64,000 nucleotides of DNA, from positions 3,335,001 through 3,399,000 of the forward strand of contig JACKIH010000003.1 in assembly GCA_020638575.1 (NCBI GenBank), in the 5' to 3' direction. A program made the position numbers and the translations under genes. Of the stretch, positions 48,892 to 58,889 are shown in pieces. Each line of letters begins with the position of its first letter. Positions within the stretch are counted from its first letter, which is position 1. Origin of the DNA: Rhodospirillaceae bacterium. Its GTDB lineage: Bacteria; Pseudomonadota; Alphaproteobacteria; DSM-16000; Inquilinaceae. Below the pieces are notes generated by a model. The model made no database searches, was not told the origin of the DNA, and saw only the letters and a program-made list of their open reading frames with translations.

Positions 48892-49872
48892 CTACCGCCA
48901 TACCTCCGCCGCGACGCGCCGGAAGTTGCCGCCCAGCACGCCGGCGATATCGTCGTCGCCGTAGCCGCGGCGGGCCAGTTCCTCGGCCAGGCCGGCCAGC
49001 ACCTCCGGCGGGGCAAAGGTCAGCACGCCGAAGTCGTAGCCATTGCCGGGCGGCCACCAATAGGCCGTGTCCACCTCCATCCCCGCCATGTCCTCCGCGG
49101 TCTCGGTGTCGTAGGCATAGTCGAGCCCGATGCCGACATGGCGCGGCCCCACCCGGTCCACCACATAGGCGATGTGCTCGGCCATGTCGGCGGGCCGCGC
49201 CACCGCGCTTTCCGGCAGTCCGAGAAACAGCCCGACGCCGTTGATGCCGATCACCCCGCCGGTGGCGGCACAGGCGTCGATCTGGGCATCGCTGACGTTG
49301 CGCGGATGGTCCACCAGGGCGCGTGGATTGGCGTGGCTGAAGATCACCGGCCGGGCGGACACGGCCATGATCTGCAGGCTGGAAAGCTCGCCGGTGTGCG
49401 AGCAGTCCATCAGGATGCCCACCCGGTTGATTTCCGCCACCACCCGCTGACCCAGCTCGGTCAGCCCCATATCCTCGTCGTGGCAGCCGCCGCAGATGGT
49501 GTTGGAGCGGTTGTAGGCCAGGTGCATCTGGCGCACGCCGAGGCGGTGGTAGAGCCCGATCATCTCCGGCTGGTCGGCCAGCGGCAGCCCGCCTTCCAGG
49601 TCGAAGGCCACGGCCAGCCGGCCGCTGGACGCCGCCGTTTCCACATCGGCCAGAGTATGGGCGAGCACGAAGCGGTCGGACGCCTGCTCGATCTGGCGTC
49701 GCCAAGCCGCCAACACCTTGAGGATGTCGGTGATCGGGGTCATGTCCATCCCGACATTCACCGACACGAAAACGGCTCCGGCAGCGCGGTGGCGCTCCAG
49801 CACCGCCAGCGGCATATCGGGGCGGAGTGGCAGGCAGCTATGGGCATCCCAGATGGGCGTGGGGCTCGGCAT
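48892..49872 (-). CDS. M19-family dipeptidase (renal dipeptidase-like)
   Basis: This 326-residue TIM-barrel metallopeptidase cleaves dipeptides. Its elements include IWDAHSCLPLRPD (first metal ligands, where H-x-D of the classic motif is H-x-C-L, a deviation), AFDLEGGLPL with the bridging Glu, ILMDCSHTGELSS and VIFSHANPRALVDHPRN with histidines, and GIGLDYAYD with Asp. The ATG at 49872 has GAGG six bases away; an upstream TTG at 49878 is less likely. Promoter would be shared with divergent thrC. The first-motif change may alter metal binding or substrate. Confidence 0.88.
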   Translation of the reverse strand: MPSPTPIWDAHSCLPLRPDMPLAVLERHRAAGAVFVSVNVGMDMTPITDILKVLAAWRRQIEQASDRFVLAHTLADVETAASSGRLAVAFDLEGGLPLADQPEMIGLYHRLGVRQMHLAYNRSNTICGGCHDEDMGLTELGQRVVAEINRVGILMDCSHTGELSSLQIMAVSARPVIFSHANPRALVDHPRNVSDAQIDACAATGGVIGINGVGLFLGLPESAVARPADMAEHIAYVVDRVGPRHVGIGLDYAYDTETAEDMAGMEVDTAYWWPPGNGYDFGVLTFAPPEVLAGLAEELARRGYGDDDIAGVLGGNFRRVAAEVWR

Positions 49873-49957
49873 CGGCAACCTCGCTTGCCTTGGCGGTGGG
49901 GGTGAACTTACGTTGAACCCAGCATAAGGTTCGGCAATGGGGATTTGGAGTGCGCCG

Positions 49958-51382
49958 GTGAGCTACATCAGCACGCGAGGTGCGGCACCGCGACTGGGAT
50001 TCGAAGACGTGCTGCTGGCCGGCTTGGCGCGCGACGGCGGGCTCTACGTGGCGGAGGCCTGGCCGGTGCTGCCCGGTGACGTGAAGGCGGGCCTGGCCGG
50101 GCTCGGCTATGCCGATCTCACCGCCCGGGTGCTGGAGCCCTTCGCCGGCCCCACACTTGGCCCGGCGGTGCTGGGCGATCTCACGCGTGCGGCCTATGCA
50201 CCCTTCCACCACGCGGCGGTGGCGCCGCTCGGCCAGATCGACCGCAACCTGTGGCTGCTGGAGCTGTTCCACGGGCCGACGCTGGCGTTCAAGGACTACG
50301 CGCTGCAGCTCCTGGGCGGCCTGTTCGACCATGTGCTGGCCAAGCGCGGCGAGCGGCTGACCATCGTCGGCGCCACATCGGGCGACACCGGGTCGGCGGC
50401 CATCGAAGCGGTGCGTGGGCGCGACAACATCGACATCTTCATGCTGCACCCCCACGGCCGCGTGTCGGACGTGCAGCGCCGCCAGATGACCACGGTGGAC
50501 GCGGCCAACGTGTTCAACATCGCCATCGACGGCACCTTCGACGACTGCCAGGACATCGTGAAGGCGCTGTTCGGCGATCTGGCGTTCCGCGACCGCGTGC
50601 ATCTGTCGGCCGTCAACTCCATCAACTTCGCGCGCATCGCCGGCCAGATCGCCTACTACGCGGCGGCGGCAACGGCGCTTGGCGGCAGCGACGGGCGGCC
50701 GGTCACCTTCGCCGTGCCCACGGGCAATTTCGGCAACGTGTTCGCCGCCTATGTGGCGCGCGCCATGGGGCTGCCGGTGGGCCGCCTGATCGTCGGTTCC
50801 AACGCCAACGACATCCTCGACCGGTTCTTCAAGTCCGGGGCCATGGAGACGCGCGCGGTGGTGCCCACCCTGTCGCCATCCATGGACATCCAGATCTCCA
50901 GCAATTTCGAACGCCTGCTGTTCGACCTGCTGGGCCGCGACGGGCAGGCCCTGACCCGGGTGATGGCCGATTTCCGGGCGACCGGCGCTTTCGCCGTGAC
51001 GGCCGACCAGCACGACCGGGCGACCGCCCTGTTCGCGTCCCACCGGCTGGACGATGCCGGCACGCTGGCGGAAATCGCCCGCGTGCACGCCGAAACCGGG
51101 CGGCTGATCGATCCCCACACGGCAGTCGCGGTGGCGGCGGGGCGCGCGCTGGGCAATTCGGCAGACGGGCCGGCCGATGGCCCGGTGGTGGCGCTGGCCA
51201 CCGCCCATCCCGCCAAGTTCCCCGATGCGGTGGCAAAGGCCACCGGCGTGCACCCCAAACTGCCGCCCTGGCTGGCCGACCTGCACGAGCGGCCGGAACG
51301 CGCCACGCCACTGCCGGGCGACGTCGCGGCGGTGCGCAGCTTCATCCTGGCCCATGCGGCCCTCACACGGTCGGTGGCCTAG
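49958..51382 (+). CDS. thrC: Threonine synthase
   Basis: ThrC converts O-phosphohomoserine to threonine with PLP. The 474-residue protein begins MSYISTRGAAPRLGFEDVLL. K112 in GPTLAFKDYALQ forms the PLP Schiff base, and TSGDTGSAAIEA and PTGNFGNVFAAYVA bind the cofactor phosphate. The GTG at 49958 is preferred because GGAG lies seven bases upstream and the family begins just there; the ATG at 49937 would add seven residues. It is followed by the M16 peptidase gene two bases later, a conserved pairing in Alphaproteobacteria. Confidence 0.95.
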   Translation: MSYISTRGAAPRLGFEDVLLAGLARDGGLYVAEAWPVLPGDVKAGLAGLGYADLTARVLEPFAGPTLGPAVLGDLTRAAYAPFHHAAVAPLGQIDRNLWLLELFHGPTLAFKDYALQLLGGLFDHVLAKRGERLTIVGATSGDTGSAAIEAVRGRDNIDIFMLHPHGRVSDVQRRQMTTVDAANVFNIAIDGTFDDCQDIVKALFGDLAFRDRVHLSAVNSINFARIAGQIAYYAAAATALGGSDGRPVTFAVPTGNFGNVFAAYVARAMGLPVGRLIVGSNANDILDRFFKSGAMETRAVVPTLSPSMDIQISSNFERLLFDLLGRDGQALTRVMADFRATGAFAVTADQHDRATALFASHRLDDAGTLAEIARVHAETGRLIDPHTAVAVAAGRALGNSADGPADGPVVALATAHPAKFPDAVAKATGVHPKLPPWLADLHERPERATPLPGDVAAVRSFILAHAALTRSVA

Positions 51383-51384
51383 CC

Positions 51385-52641
51385 ATGAGCATTCGCATCA
51401 CAACCCTCGACAACGGCGTGCGCGTCGTCAGCGACACGGTGCCGACGGTGGAAAGCGTATCGGTCGGCATCTGGGTCAATGCCGGGGCGCGCCACGAAGC
51501 CGCGCCGCAGAACGGCATCGCCCACCTGCTGGAGCACATGGTGTTCAAGGGCACCGCCCGTCGTTCGGCGCTCGACATCGCGCGCGAGATCGAAACGGTG
51601 GGCGGCCAGATGAATGCCTATACCGGGCGCGAGCACACGGCGTTCTACGCCAAGGTGCTGAAGGACGACCTGGCCCTGGCGCTCGACCTTCTGTCGGACC
51701 TGGTCACCGGTTCGGTGCTCGACGCGGCGGAGCTGGCGCGCGAGCGCCAGGTGGTGATCCAGGAGATCGGCCAGGCCACCGATACGCCGGACGACCTGAT
51801 CTTCGACATGCTGCAGGGCCTGGCGTTTCCCGACCAGCCCATCGGCCGGCCCATCCTCGGCACCGAGACGACGGTGCAGGAGATGAGCCGCGACGACCTG
51901 CTGGCCTACCGCGCCAGCCACTACGGCGGGCGCTCCATGGTGGTGGGGGCGGCCGGCAACCTGGAACACGACGCCCTGGTGGACCTGGTGGACCACTGGC
52001 TCGGCCACACCGGGGCCACGGCCGACCGCGGGCCCGACCCCGGCTGCTTTGCCGGCGGGCTGGAGCCGCGGCCGCGCGAGCTGGAGCAGGTGCACCTGGC
52101 GCTGGCCTTCCCGGCGGTGTCCTACCACCACCCGGACCACTACGCGGTGTCGGTCCTGTCCACTCTGTTCGGCGGCGGCATGTCCTCCCGCCTGTTCCAG
52201 GAGGTGCGCGAGCAGCGCGGCCTGGCCTATTCCATCTACACCTTCGCCAACGTGTTCACCGATACCGGCATCCTCGGCCTCTACGTCGGCACCGGCGCGG
52301 AGATGGCGGGCGAGCTGGCGCGGGTGCTGGTGGACGAGATCGGCCGTTTGGGCGACACCATCGAGCCCCTGGAGGTGGCGCGCGCCAAGGCGCAACTCCG
52401 CGCCCAGATGCTGTTCGGGCTGGAGTCCATGTCGGCACGCGCGGAGCACCTGGCGGCCACCACCTTGATGTTCGGCGAGCCGGTGGCCCACACCCACCTG
52501 GTGGAGCGCATCGAAGCGGTGACGGCCGACGACGTGGCGCGCATCGCCCGCACCATCACGGCCGAGAAGGCCGCCGTAACGGCCATCGGCCCCGGCAGCG
52601 GGCTGGATGCGCTGGCGCCGCTGGCGCCGCTGGCGGCCTGA
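51385..52641 (+). CDS. M16-family zinc peptidase (mitochondrial processing peptidase-like)
   Basis: This 418-residue protein has the inverted zinc motif HLLEH in GIAHLLEHMVFKGTARR near residue 50, and the distal Glu in ERQVVIQEIGQA about 75 residues later. The C-terminal inactive half carries FGGGMSSRLFQEVREQRGLAYSI. It is the closest bacterial type to the mitochondrial processing peptidase beta subunit. No signal peptide is present. It is two bases after thrC and followed by a GNAT gene, a common alphaproteobacterial order. Confidence 0.94.
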   Translation: MSIRITTLDNGVRVVSDTVPTVESVSVGIWVNAGARHEAAPQNGIAHLLEHMVFKGTARRSALDIAREIETVGGQMNAYTGREHTAFYAKVLKDDLALALDLLSDLVTGSVLDAAELARERQVVIQEIGQATDTPDDLIFDMLQGLAFPDQPIGRPILGTETTVQEMSRDDLLAYRASHYGGRSMVVGAAGNLEHDALVDLVDHWLGHTGATADRGPDPGCFAGGLEPRPRELEQVHLALAFPAVSYHHPDHYAVSVLSTLFGGGMSSRLFQEVREQRGLAYSIYTFANVFTDTGILGLYVGTGAEMAGELARVLVDEIGRLGDTIEPLEVARAKAQLRAQMLFGLESMSARAEHLAATTLMFGEPVAHTHLVERIEAVTADDVARIARTITAEKAAVTAIGPGSGLDALAPLAPLAA

Positions 52642-52675
52642 CGGGCAGCCGGCAGCCCGGAGGCGCCGCCGCACC

Positions 52676-53338
52676 GTGTTCGGTTTCCGCTCCCATCCCC
52701 GCCCGCGCCTGGTCGCCGACCGGGTCTATCTGCGCTACCCGCTGCTGAGCGACTGGCGGGCCTGGGCGGACCTGCGCGAGGCCAGCCGTACCTTCCTCAC
52801 CCCGTGGGAGCCCACCTGGCCGGCCGACGCGCTGGACCGCAACGCCTTCCGGCGGCGGCTGCGCCGGCAGTACCTGGAAATCGAGGAAGACCGCGGCTAC
52901 CCGTTCTTCATCTTCGACCTGGCGGACAACCGGCTGCTCGGCGGCGTCAGCCTCAGCAATGTCCGCCGCGGCGTCACCCAGGCGGGTACGGTCGGCTACT
53001 GGATCGGCGCCGACTATGCCTGCCGGGGCTACATGACCGAAGCCGTGTGCGCGGTCGTCGGATTTGCCTTCAACGGGCTGAAGCTCCACCGGGTGGACGC
53101 CGTCTGCATCCCCGACAACCGGCCGAGCCGCCGCTTGCTGGAGCGCCTGGGCTTCACCGAAGAGGGCCGCGTGCGCGGCATCCTGAAGATCAACGGCGCC
53201 TGGCGCGACCACGTCTCCTACGCGATCCTGCGCGACGATCCTGCCTCGCCGGTGCCGCGGCCGCGCCCGGTGGAGAGGGCGGTGGAGAGGGCGGTGCAGG
53301 CAGCGGTGGAGGCCACCGCCGCACCGGGCCGGGGCTGA
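52676..53338 (+). CDS. GNAT-family N-acetyltransferase (RimJ/RimL-like)
   Basis: This 220-residue protein has a RimJ-type GNAT fold with VYLRYPLLSDWRAWADLREA, the acetyl-CoA loop region VGYWIGADYACRGYMTEAVC and VDAVCIPDNRPSRRLLERLG, LGFTEEGRVRGILKINGAWR. Such enzymes acetylate protein N-termini or small amines; the substrate here is unknown. The GTG at 52676 with CCGGAGG upstream is used. The last 30 residues contain a small direct repeat (VERAVERAVQAAVEA). Confidence 0.92.
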   Translation: MFGFRSHPRPRLVADRVYLRYPLLSDWRAWADLREASRTFLTPWEPTWPADALDRNAFRRRLRRQYLEIEEDRGYPFFIFDLADNRLLGGVSLSNVRRGVTQAGTVGYWIGADYACRGYMTEAVCAVVGFAFNGLKLHRVDAVCIPDNRPSRRLLERLGFTEEGRVRGILKINGAWRDHVSYAILRDDPASPVPRPRPVERAVERAVQAAVEATAAPGRG

Positions 53339-53353
53339 GCCGGAGCTGGGCGG

Positions 53354-54385
53354 CTACTGCCAGCCCACCCGATCGAAGATCTGCACCGCCAACGGGTTGT
53401 TGGCCCCCAGCACCGAAGCGTTCACCGTGTCTTCCACGAAGGTGCCGAAGCGGGCAATGGGGCCGCTGATCGGCATGTCCGCCACCACCGGGTATTCGTT
53501 GTTGCCCTCGGCGAACAGGCGCTGGGCGCTTTCGCTCGTCAGGTACTCCAGGAAGGCGATGGCGTTGTCGCGGTGGGGGGCCGACACCACCACGCCGGCG
53601 CCGCTGATGTTCACATGGGTGCCGCGGCCGTCCTGGTTGGGGAAGATCACGCCGATCTGCTCGCCCACGGCGCGGTCGGCCTCGTCGTCGGATGCCAGCA
53701 GGCGGCCGAGATAGTAGGTGTTGGCCACGGCGAGCTGGCATTCGCCGGCGGCCACGGCGCGGATCTGCGAGGTGTCCGTGCCTTCCGGCGGGCGCGCGAA
53801 GTTCGCCACCACGCCGGCCGCCCAGGCTTCGGCCGCCGCCTCGCCGTCCGCGGCGATGATGGAGGCGAGCAGGGACTGGTTATAGATGTTGGACGAGCTG
53901 CGGATGCACACCATGTCGGCGAAGGCGGGGTCGGCCAGGTCCTCGTAGGTGTCGAGACCTTCCGGCGCGCCGTCGGCGACGTTGTAGTAGATCACCCGCG
54001 CACGCTTCGACAGGCCGAACCACAGCCCGTCCGGGTGGCGCAGGTGCTCCGGCACCCGCTCGGCCAGGATGGCACTTTCCACCGGCTGGAAGAGGCCGGC
54101 TTCCTCCGCCCGCCACAGGCGCCCGGCATCCACCGTCATCAGGATGTCCGCCGGGCTGTTCGCCCCCTCCGCCAGGATGCGCTCGATCAACTCGTCACCG
54201 CTGCCTTCGATGATGTTGACGGTGATCCCGGTCTGCTCGGTGAAATTGTCGTAGAGCGCGAGGTCGGTGTCGTAGTGCCGCGAGGAGTAGACATTGACCA
54301 CGCCCTGGGCGAGCGCGGGTCCGGCGAGACCCGCCAGAGCGAGGACGGCGGCACAGGCGAGGCGGCAGATCGGCGCGCACGGCAT
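53354..54385 (-). CDS. Periplasmic iron(III)-binding protein of an ABC transporter
   Basis: This 343-residue FbpA/AfuA-type protein has a signal peptide (about 1-27, ending GPALAQ). VVNVYSSRHYDTDLALYDNF opens the mature part, and GSGDELIERILAEG follows. YYNVAD and the tandem tyrosines in LAVANTYYLGRLLASDD correspond to iron ligands. It delivers ferric iron to an inner-membrane ABC permease, which is not encoded nearby, so this gene is an orphan component. ATG 54385 has AGGAG. A Fur-like box just upstream suggests iron repression. Confidence 0.92.
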   Translation of the reverse strand: MPCAPICRLACAAVLALAGLAGPALAQGVVNVYSSRHYDTDLALYDNFTEQTGITVNIIEGSGDELIERILAEGANSPADILMTVDAGRLWRAEEAGLFQPVESAILAERVPEHLRHPDGLWFGLSKRARVIYYNVADGAPEGLDTYEDLADPAFADMVCIRSSSNIYNQSLLASIIAADGEAAAEAWAAGVVANFARPPEGTDTSQIRAVAAGECQLAVANTYYLGRLLASDDEADRAVGEQIGVIFPNQDGRGTHVNISGAGVVVSAPHRDNAIAFLEYLTSESAQRLFAEGNNEYPVVADMPISGPIARFGTFVEDTVNASVLGANNPLAVQIFDRVGWQ

Positions 54386-54397
54386 GGACTCTCTCCT

Positions 54398-54416
54398 GAT
54401 AATAAGTCTCATTTTC
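54398..54416 (-). promoter_or_regulatory. Fur-like box before the iron-binding-protein gene
   Basis: The 19-base GATAATAAGTCTCATTTTC matches the Fur consensus GATAATGATAATCATTATC at 14 of 19 positions. It ends 13 bases before the start codon of an iron-uptake gene, overlapping the likely leader. The functional fit strengthens the call, although Rhizobiales-type regulators could use similar sites. Confidence 0.6.
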
Positions 54417-54458
54417 ATTCTTTGGCGGATCCACGTATGGCGGTGTGCCTGCGAGGTG

Positions 54459-55910
54459 TCAACCGCCCGTCCCTGCGAGCCGGTAGAGGAGAATCGTCGC
54501 ACCCCGCCGCCCCTGCACCGTCAGCTCCGGGGGACCGAGCCGGTCGGTCGCAACCGGGGGCAGGGTAGCGGTCACTTGCGGTGTGGTCAGCACCCAGGAC
54601 GGGGCGGGCAGGCTGTCCACATCGGCCGCCACCACGCGGGTGATCGGCCGGCCCACATGGTAGAGCACGTTGAAGTCCAGCGTATCGCCCAGCACCACCA
54701 CGGGGGCGGGGTCGTCGCCGATGCGGGCGGCCACGGCCTCGCCGGCGCGCGGGCCGTAGGTGAACAGCTCTGTGCGGAAGGGGATGAGCCCGGTGGTGGC
54801 GCTGAGCTGCAAGGCCGTGAGGACCGCCACGGCGGCGACGGCGGCGATGCGCATCGGGCGGTAGCCCCATAGCCCGGCAATGCCGAGTGCGGCCAGCACC
54901 GCCACCGCAGGGACTGCCGGCATGGCGTAGCGCGGGGCGGCGGCGGGCGAGAGGGCGACGATGAGGCCGAATGGCAGGGCGTAGAGCAGCAGCGCCAGCA
55001 CCAGGCGGCGGCGTGGGCTGCCCCACCGGCGGGCCTGCCACAGGGCCAGGCAGGCGGCGAGGCCCCAGGGCATGTAGACCGCAATCAGCTCGCCGAAATA
55101 CTCCCCGCGCCCGGCCACATAGTCCAGCACCCCGTGGGGCGTGGCCGCGAGGCGCATTTCCGAGCGCCACAAGCCGGTGGTTTGGGGATCGAACACCGCC
55201 AAGGCCCACGCGGCGAGCGGCACCAGGCCGAGCGCCAGCACCACCACCAGGCGCGGCAGGTCGCCCCAGCGCCGCTGCCACACCGCCAGCAAGCCAGCAC
55301 CCAGGGCAAAGAACCCCAACGGGATCGGCCCCTTGGTGAGGCCGGCGATGGCCAGCAGCAGGGCGGCGGCGAGCATGGCACCCAAGTGCACCCGTCCGCT
55401 CCCGCTGGCGGCGAGCCACACCGCAAAGGCCAGGAACACGCACGCGGTGACGGTGGTGTCCGTCTCCCCCACCGCCCCCTTTTCCAGGATGGTCGGCATG
55501 GTGAGGGTGGCCGCGCCCGCCAGTAGGGCGACCCAGGGCCCGGCGTAGCGGCGGGCAACCCCGTAGGCGGCCAGTGCCATGGCCAGCGTGGCGGCGAGCG
55601 GCAGGGCGCGGACGGCCCACACGCCGATGTCGCCGGAAATCCACCCCATCAGGGCGATCGCCCAGGGCAGCAGCGGCGGCTTTGCCAGGTAATCGGCCCC
55701 CAGCACCTGGGGGGCGAGCCAGTGGCCATGCTGCAGGATGTCCAGCGCGGCGAAAGCGCGCCGGCCTTCCTCGTAGTGCAAGGCGCGGCTGGCGGCGGCG
55801 GGCAGGAAGAGCGCCGCCCACAGGGCCGCAAGGCCGATCAGCGCCCACAGGTCTTGCAGACCGGCGGCGGGGTGGTGGGCGCGCGGCGCCCCCTTCGGGT
55901 CAGCGGCCAC
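54459..55910 (-). CDS. GT39/ArnT-like membrane glycosyltransferase
   Basis: This 483-residue polytopic protein has about eleven membrane helices and the PMT/ArnT first-loop signature SRALHYEEGRRAFAALDILQ (acidic pair after the first helix), followed by LGADYLAKPPLLPWAIALMG and TLTMPTILEKGAVGETDTT. Family enzymes transfer a sugar from a polyprenyl phosphate to a lipid or protein at the periplasmic face. Acceptor unknown. The start is a GTG at 55910, 15 bases past the cobT stop, which suggests co-transcription with cobS-cobT by proximity only. Confidence 0.85.
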   Translation of the reverse strand: MAADPKGAPRAHHPAAGLQDLWALIGLAALWAALFLPAAASRALHYEEGRRAFAALDILQHGHWLAPQVLGADYLAKPPLLPWAIALMGWISGDIGVWAVRALPLAATLAMALAAYGVARRYAGPWVALLAGAATLTMPTILEKGAVGETDTTVTACVFLAFAVWLAASGSGRVHLGAMLAAALLLAIAGLTKGPIPLGFFALGAGLLAVWQRRWGDLPRLVVVLALGLVPLAAWALAVFDPQTTGLWRSEMRLAATPHGVLDYVAGRGEYFGELIAVYMPWGLAACLALWQARRWGSPRRRLVLALLLYALPFGLIVALSPAAAPRYAMPAVPAVAVLAALGIAGLWGYRPMRIAAVAAVAVLTALQLSATTGLIPFRTELFTYGPRAGEAVAARIGDDPAPVVVLGDTLDFNVLYHVGRPITRVVAADVDSLPAPSWVLTTPQVTATLPPVATDRLGPPELTVQGRRGATILLYRLAGTGG

Positions 55911-55925
55911 CGTGCGCGTCGCAGG

Positions 55926-57812
55926 TCAGGCGGAACGCCGGACGCCGGACCCGCCGGGGTGGGCGGCGCGGCGGCCGATGGGCATCTCGTCGAACAGCTC
56001 GGCCAGCTTGTCGATCATGGTGCCGCCGAGCTGCTCGGCATCGACGATGGTCACCGCACGCGCGTAGTAGCGGGTGACGTCGTGGCCGATGCCGATGGCC
56101 ACCAGTTCCACCGGCGAATAGCGCTGGATCCAGTCGATCACCTGCTTCAGGTGCTTTTCCAGGTAGTTGCCGGCGTTGACCGAAAGCGTGCTGTCGTCCA
56201 CCGGGGCGCCGTCGGAAATCACCATGAGGATGCGCCGCTGTTCGGTCCGTCCGGCCAGCCGGTTGTGCGCCCACAGCAGCGCCTCGCCGTCGATGTTCTC
56301 CTTCAGCACGCCCTCGCGCAGCATCAGCCCGAGATTGCGGCGGGCGCGGCGCCACGGCGCATCGGCGGACTTGTAGACGATGTGGCGAAGGTCGTTGAGG
56401 CGGCCGGGGTTGGGCTTCTTGCCGTCCTGGATCCAGCGGTCGCGCGCCTGGCCGCCCTTCCACGCCCGCGTGGTGAAGCCGAGGATCTCCACCTTCACCC
56501 CGCAGCGCTCCAGCGTGCGCGCCAGGATGTCGGCACTCATGGCGGCGATGGTGATGGGCCGGCCGCGCATGGAGCCGGAATTGTCGATCAGCAGCGTCAC
56601 CACGGTGTCGCGGAAGTCGGTTTCCTTCTCCTTCTTGAAGGACAGCGGCGTCAGCGGGTTGATGACGACGCGGGCGAGCCTGGCGGCATCCAGCAGCCCT
56701 TCGTCCAGGTCGAACTGCCACGACCGGGTCTGCTGGGCCATCAGCCGGCGTTGCAGGCGGTTGGCCAGCTTGGAGATGACACCCTGGAGGTGCTGGAGCT
56801 GCTGGTCCAGCATCAGGCGCAGGCGGGCCAGTTCGTCGGCATCGCACAGGTTGGGGGCGTCGACCACCTCGTCGAAGTCGGTGACATAGGCGCGGTAGGG
56901 CGGTTCGCCCGGCGTGTTGGCAAGGTCGCCGTGGGGGCGGCGCTGCTGGCCGGGGGCGTCGGCATCGTCGCCGCCCTGTTGCATGTCCATGTCGTCGCCG
57001 TCCGCGTGGGACGACGGGTCCTCCTCCATGGCGTCGCCATCCGACGGCCGGCTCTGCAGCGACTCGCTGGTGGCCGAAACCTCCTCGCCCTGGCGTTCCG
57101 GCGTGGTGCTGGGTTCGGTGGCGTCGCCGGTTTCGTCCTCGTCCTCGTTCTGCTCGTCGCCGGCGTCCGGCTCCTCCTCCAGGGCGACGTCGATTTCCAG
57201 CTTGGCGAGCAGCCGGCGCACCATGCGGCTATAGGCTTCCTGGTCGTCGACCATGTGGGCGAGGTGGGCCATGTCGCCGCCCAGCTTGGTCTCGATGTGG
57301 TCGCGCCACAGGTCGACCGCCGAGCGCCCGGCCGCCGAGCGGAGCCCGCCGGTCATCTGTTCCCAGGCGAGCAGCCGCATGGCCTCGTGGATCGGCACCT
57401 GCTCGCGCTCGGTGATGCGGTCGAAGCCCTGGCGGCGGCAGCGATCCTCCATGGCCGACGCGAGGTTGGCGGCGACGCCGCTCATCTCCCGGGCGCCGAT
57501 GGCCTCGCAGCGGATCTGTTCCAGCGCGTCGTAGGTGGCGCGGCCGGATTCCGTGGTCGGCATCTGGCGGGCATGCACCGCCTTGTCGTGATGGCGCAGG
57601 CGCAGGGCGGCGCCGTCGGCGGCCCCGCGCAGGCGGGCGGCATCGGCGGCGTTGAGCACGCGGGGCGGCTGCGGCAGGCGCACCCGGTCGCTGGCGATGC
57701 CGGTGGTGTCGGCGCCGAAGCTGACCGACACGTCGTGCCGGCCGGACAGGGCCCGCAGCGTCGCCGCGGTGGCGGCCTTGAAGATCTCGACGGGATCGTT
57801 GTCCTGGGTCAT
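55926..57812 (-). CDS. cobT: Cobaltochelatase subunit CobT
   Basis: CobT acts with the AAA+ subunit CobS and the large CobN to insert cobalt into hydrogenobyrinic acid diamide in aerobic B12 synthesis. The 628-residue protein has a helical N-terminal part, a very acidic middle (about 205-265, [20 protein letters not shown]) and a C-terminal VWA domain with the MIDAS motif [13 protein letters not shown] near residue 407. It lies 27 bases after cobS. cobN is absent from the window, and this locus also exists in species where CobST have been suggested to act elsewhere. Confidence 0.93.
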   Translation of the reverse strand: MTQDNDPVEIFKAATAATLRALSGRHDVSVSFGADTTGIASDRVRLPQPPRVLNAADAARLRGAADGAALRLRHHDKAVHARQMPTTESGRATYDALEQIRCEAIGAREMSGVAANLASAMEDRCRRQGFDRITEREQVPIHEAMRLLAWEQMTGGLRSAAGRSAVDLWRDHIETKLGGDMAHLAHMVDDQEAYSRMVRRLLAKLEIDVALEEEPDAGDEQNEDEDETGDATEPSTTPERQGEEVSATSESLQSRPSDGDAMEEDPSSHADGDDMDMQQGGDDADAPGQQRRPHGDLANTPGEPPYRAYVTDFDEVVDAPNLCDADELARLRLMLDQQLQHLQGVISKLANRLQRRLMAQQTRSWQFDLDEGLLDAARLARVVINPLTPLSFKKEKETDFRDTVVTLLIDNSGSMRGRPITIAAMSADILARTLERCGVKVEILGFTTRAWKGGQARDRWIQDGKKPNPGRLNDLRHIVYKSADAPWRRARRNLGLMLREGVLKENIDGEALLWAHNRLAGRTEQRRILMVISDGAPVDDSTLSVNAGNYLEKHLKQVIDWIQRYSPVELVAIGIGHDVTRYYARAVTIVDAEQLGGTMIDKLAELFDEMPIGRRAAHPGGSGVRRSA

Positions 57813-57839
57813 GCCGGCCCGCTGCCTGCTCGCGCCGGC

Positions 57840-58826
57840 TCAGGCCTTGCCGATGGCCGGGATGTTGGTTTCCGGCAGCTCGACCCCGAAGCAGCGCTGG
57901 TAGTATTCCGCCACCGTCGACCGTTCCACCTCGTCGCACTTGTTGAGGAAGGTAACGCGGAAGGCATAGGCGACGTCGTCGAAGATCTGGGTGTTCTCCG
58001 CCCAGGTCAGCACGGTGCGCGGGCTCATCACGGTGGAGATGTCGCCGCCCACGAAGCCGTCGCGCGTCAGGTCGGCCAGCCGCACCATGGCGCCCACCAT
58101 GCGCCGCCCCTCCTCGGTGTTGAGCGCCGGCAGCTTGGCCAGCACGATGTCCACCTCGGCGTCGTGGGGCAAGTAGTTGAGGGTCGCCACGATGTTCCAG
58201 CGGTCCATCTGGCCCTGATTGATCTGCTGGGTGCCGTGGTAGAGCCCGGTGGTGTCGCCCAGGCCCACCGTGTTGGCGGTGGAGAACAGGCGGAAGGCCG
58301 GGTGCGGCCGGATCACCTTGTTCTGGTCGAGCAGGGTGAGGCGGCCGTCCACCTCCAGCACCCGCTGGATCACGAACATCACGTCGGGCCGGCCGGCATC
58401 GTACTCGTCGAACACCAGGGCGCAGGGGTGCTGCAACGCCCAGGGTAGCAGGCCCTCGCGGTATTCGGTCACCTGCTGGCCGTCGCGCAGCACGATGGCG
58501 TCGCGGCCGATCAGGTCGATGCGGCTGATATGGCTGTCCAGGTTGATGCGCACGCACGGCCAGTTCAGCCGCGCCGCCACCTGTTCGATATGGGTGGACT
58601 TGCCGGTGCCGTGGTAGCCCTGGATCATGACCCGCCGGTTGTGGGCGAAACCGGCCAGGATGGCGAGCGTGGTCGCCCGGTCGAACCGGTAGGTTTCGTC
58701 GATATCCGGGACGTAGGCATTGGGTTCGCTGAAGGCCGGAACCTGCATGTCCATGTCGAACCCGAAGGTCTGACGGACGGAAACCTGGATATCGGGCGTG
58801 GACTCACTCCACTGCGCGTTTGTCAT
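57840..58826 (-). CDS. cobS: Cobaltochelatase subunit CobS (AAA+ ATPase)
   Basis: This 328-residue AAA+ ATPase powers cobalt chelation with CobT/CobN. Walker A is GYHGTGKST at residues 70-78, Walker [11 protein letters not shown], and the sensor region [20 protein letters not shown]. The N-terminus [20 protein letters not shown] is typical of CobS. The ATG at 58826 is chosen; a GTG at 58868 would add 14 residues. It stands between the DnaJ-domain gene and cobT, all on the same strand. Confidence 0.94.
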   Translation of the reverse strand: MTNAQWSESTPDIQVSVRQTFGFDMDMQVPAFSEPNAYVPDIDETYRFDRATTLAILAGFAHNRRVMIQGYHGTGKSTHIEQVAARLNWPCVRINLDSHISRIDLIGRDAIVLRDGQQVTEYREGLLPWALQHPCALVFDEYDAGRPDVMFVIQRVLEVDGRLTLLDQNKVIRPHPAFRLFSTANTVGLGDTTGLYHGTQQINQGQMDRWNIVATLNYLPHDAEVDIVLAKLPALNTEEGRRMVGAMVRLADLTRDGFVGGDISTVMSPRTVLTWAENTQIFDDVAYAFRVTFLNKCDEVERSTVAEYYQRCFGVELPETNIPAIGKA

Positions 58827-58889
58827 GGGAACGTGACCATGGGTGTCTTCGGGTGGCCGTTCCGGCACCGGCGCCGGAACGCGCTTATC

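Noticed and set aside
55722..58448. 908-codon open frame on the plus strand
   Set aside because: Antisense to cobT and cobS, whose motifs are complete.
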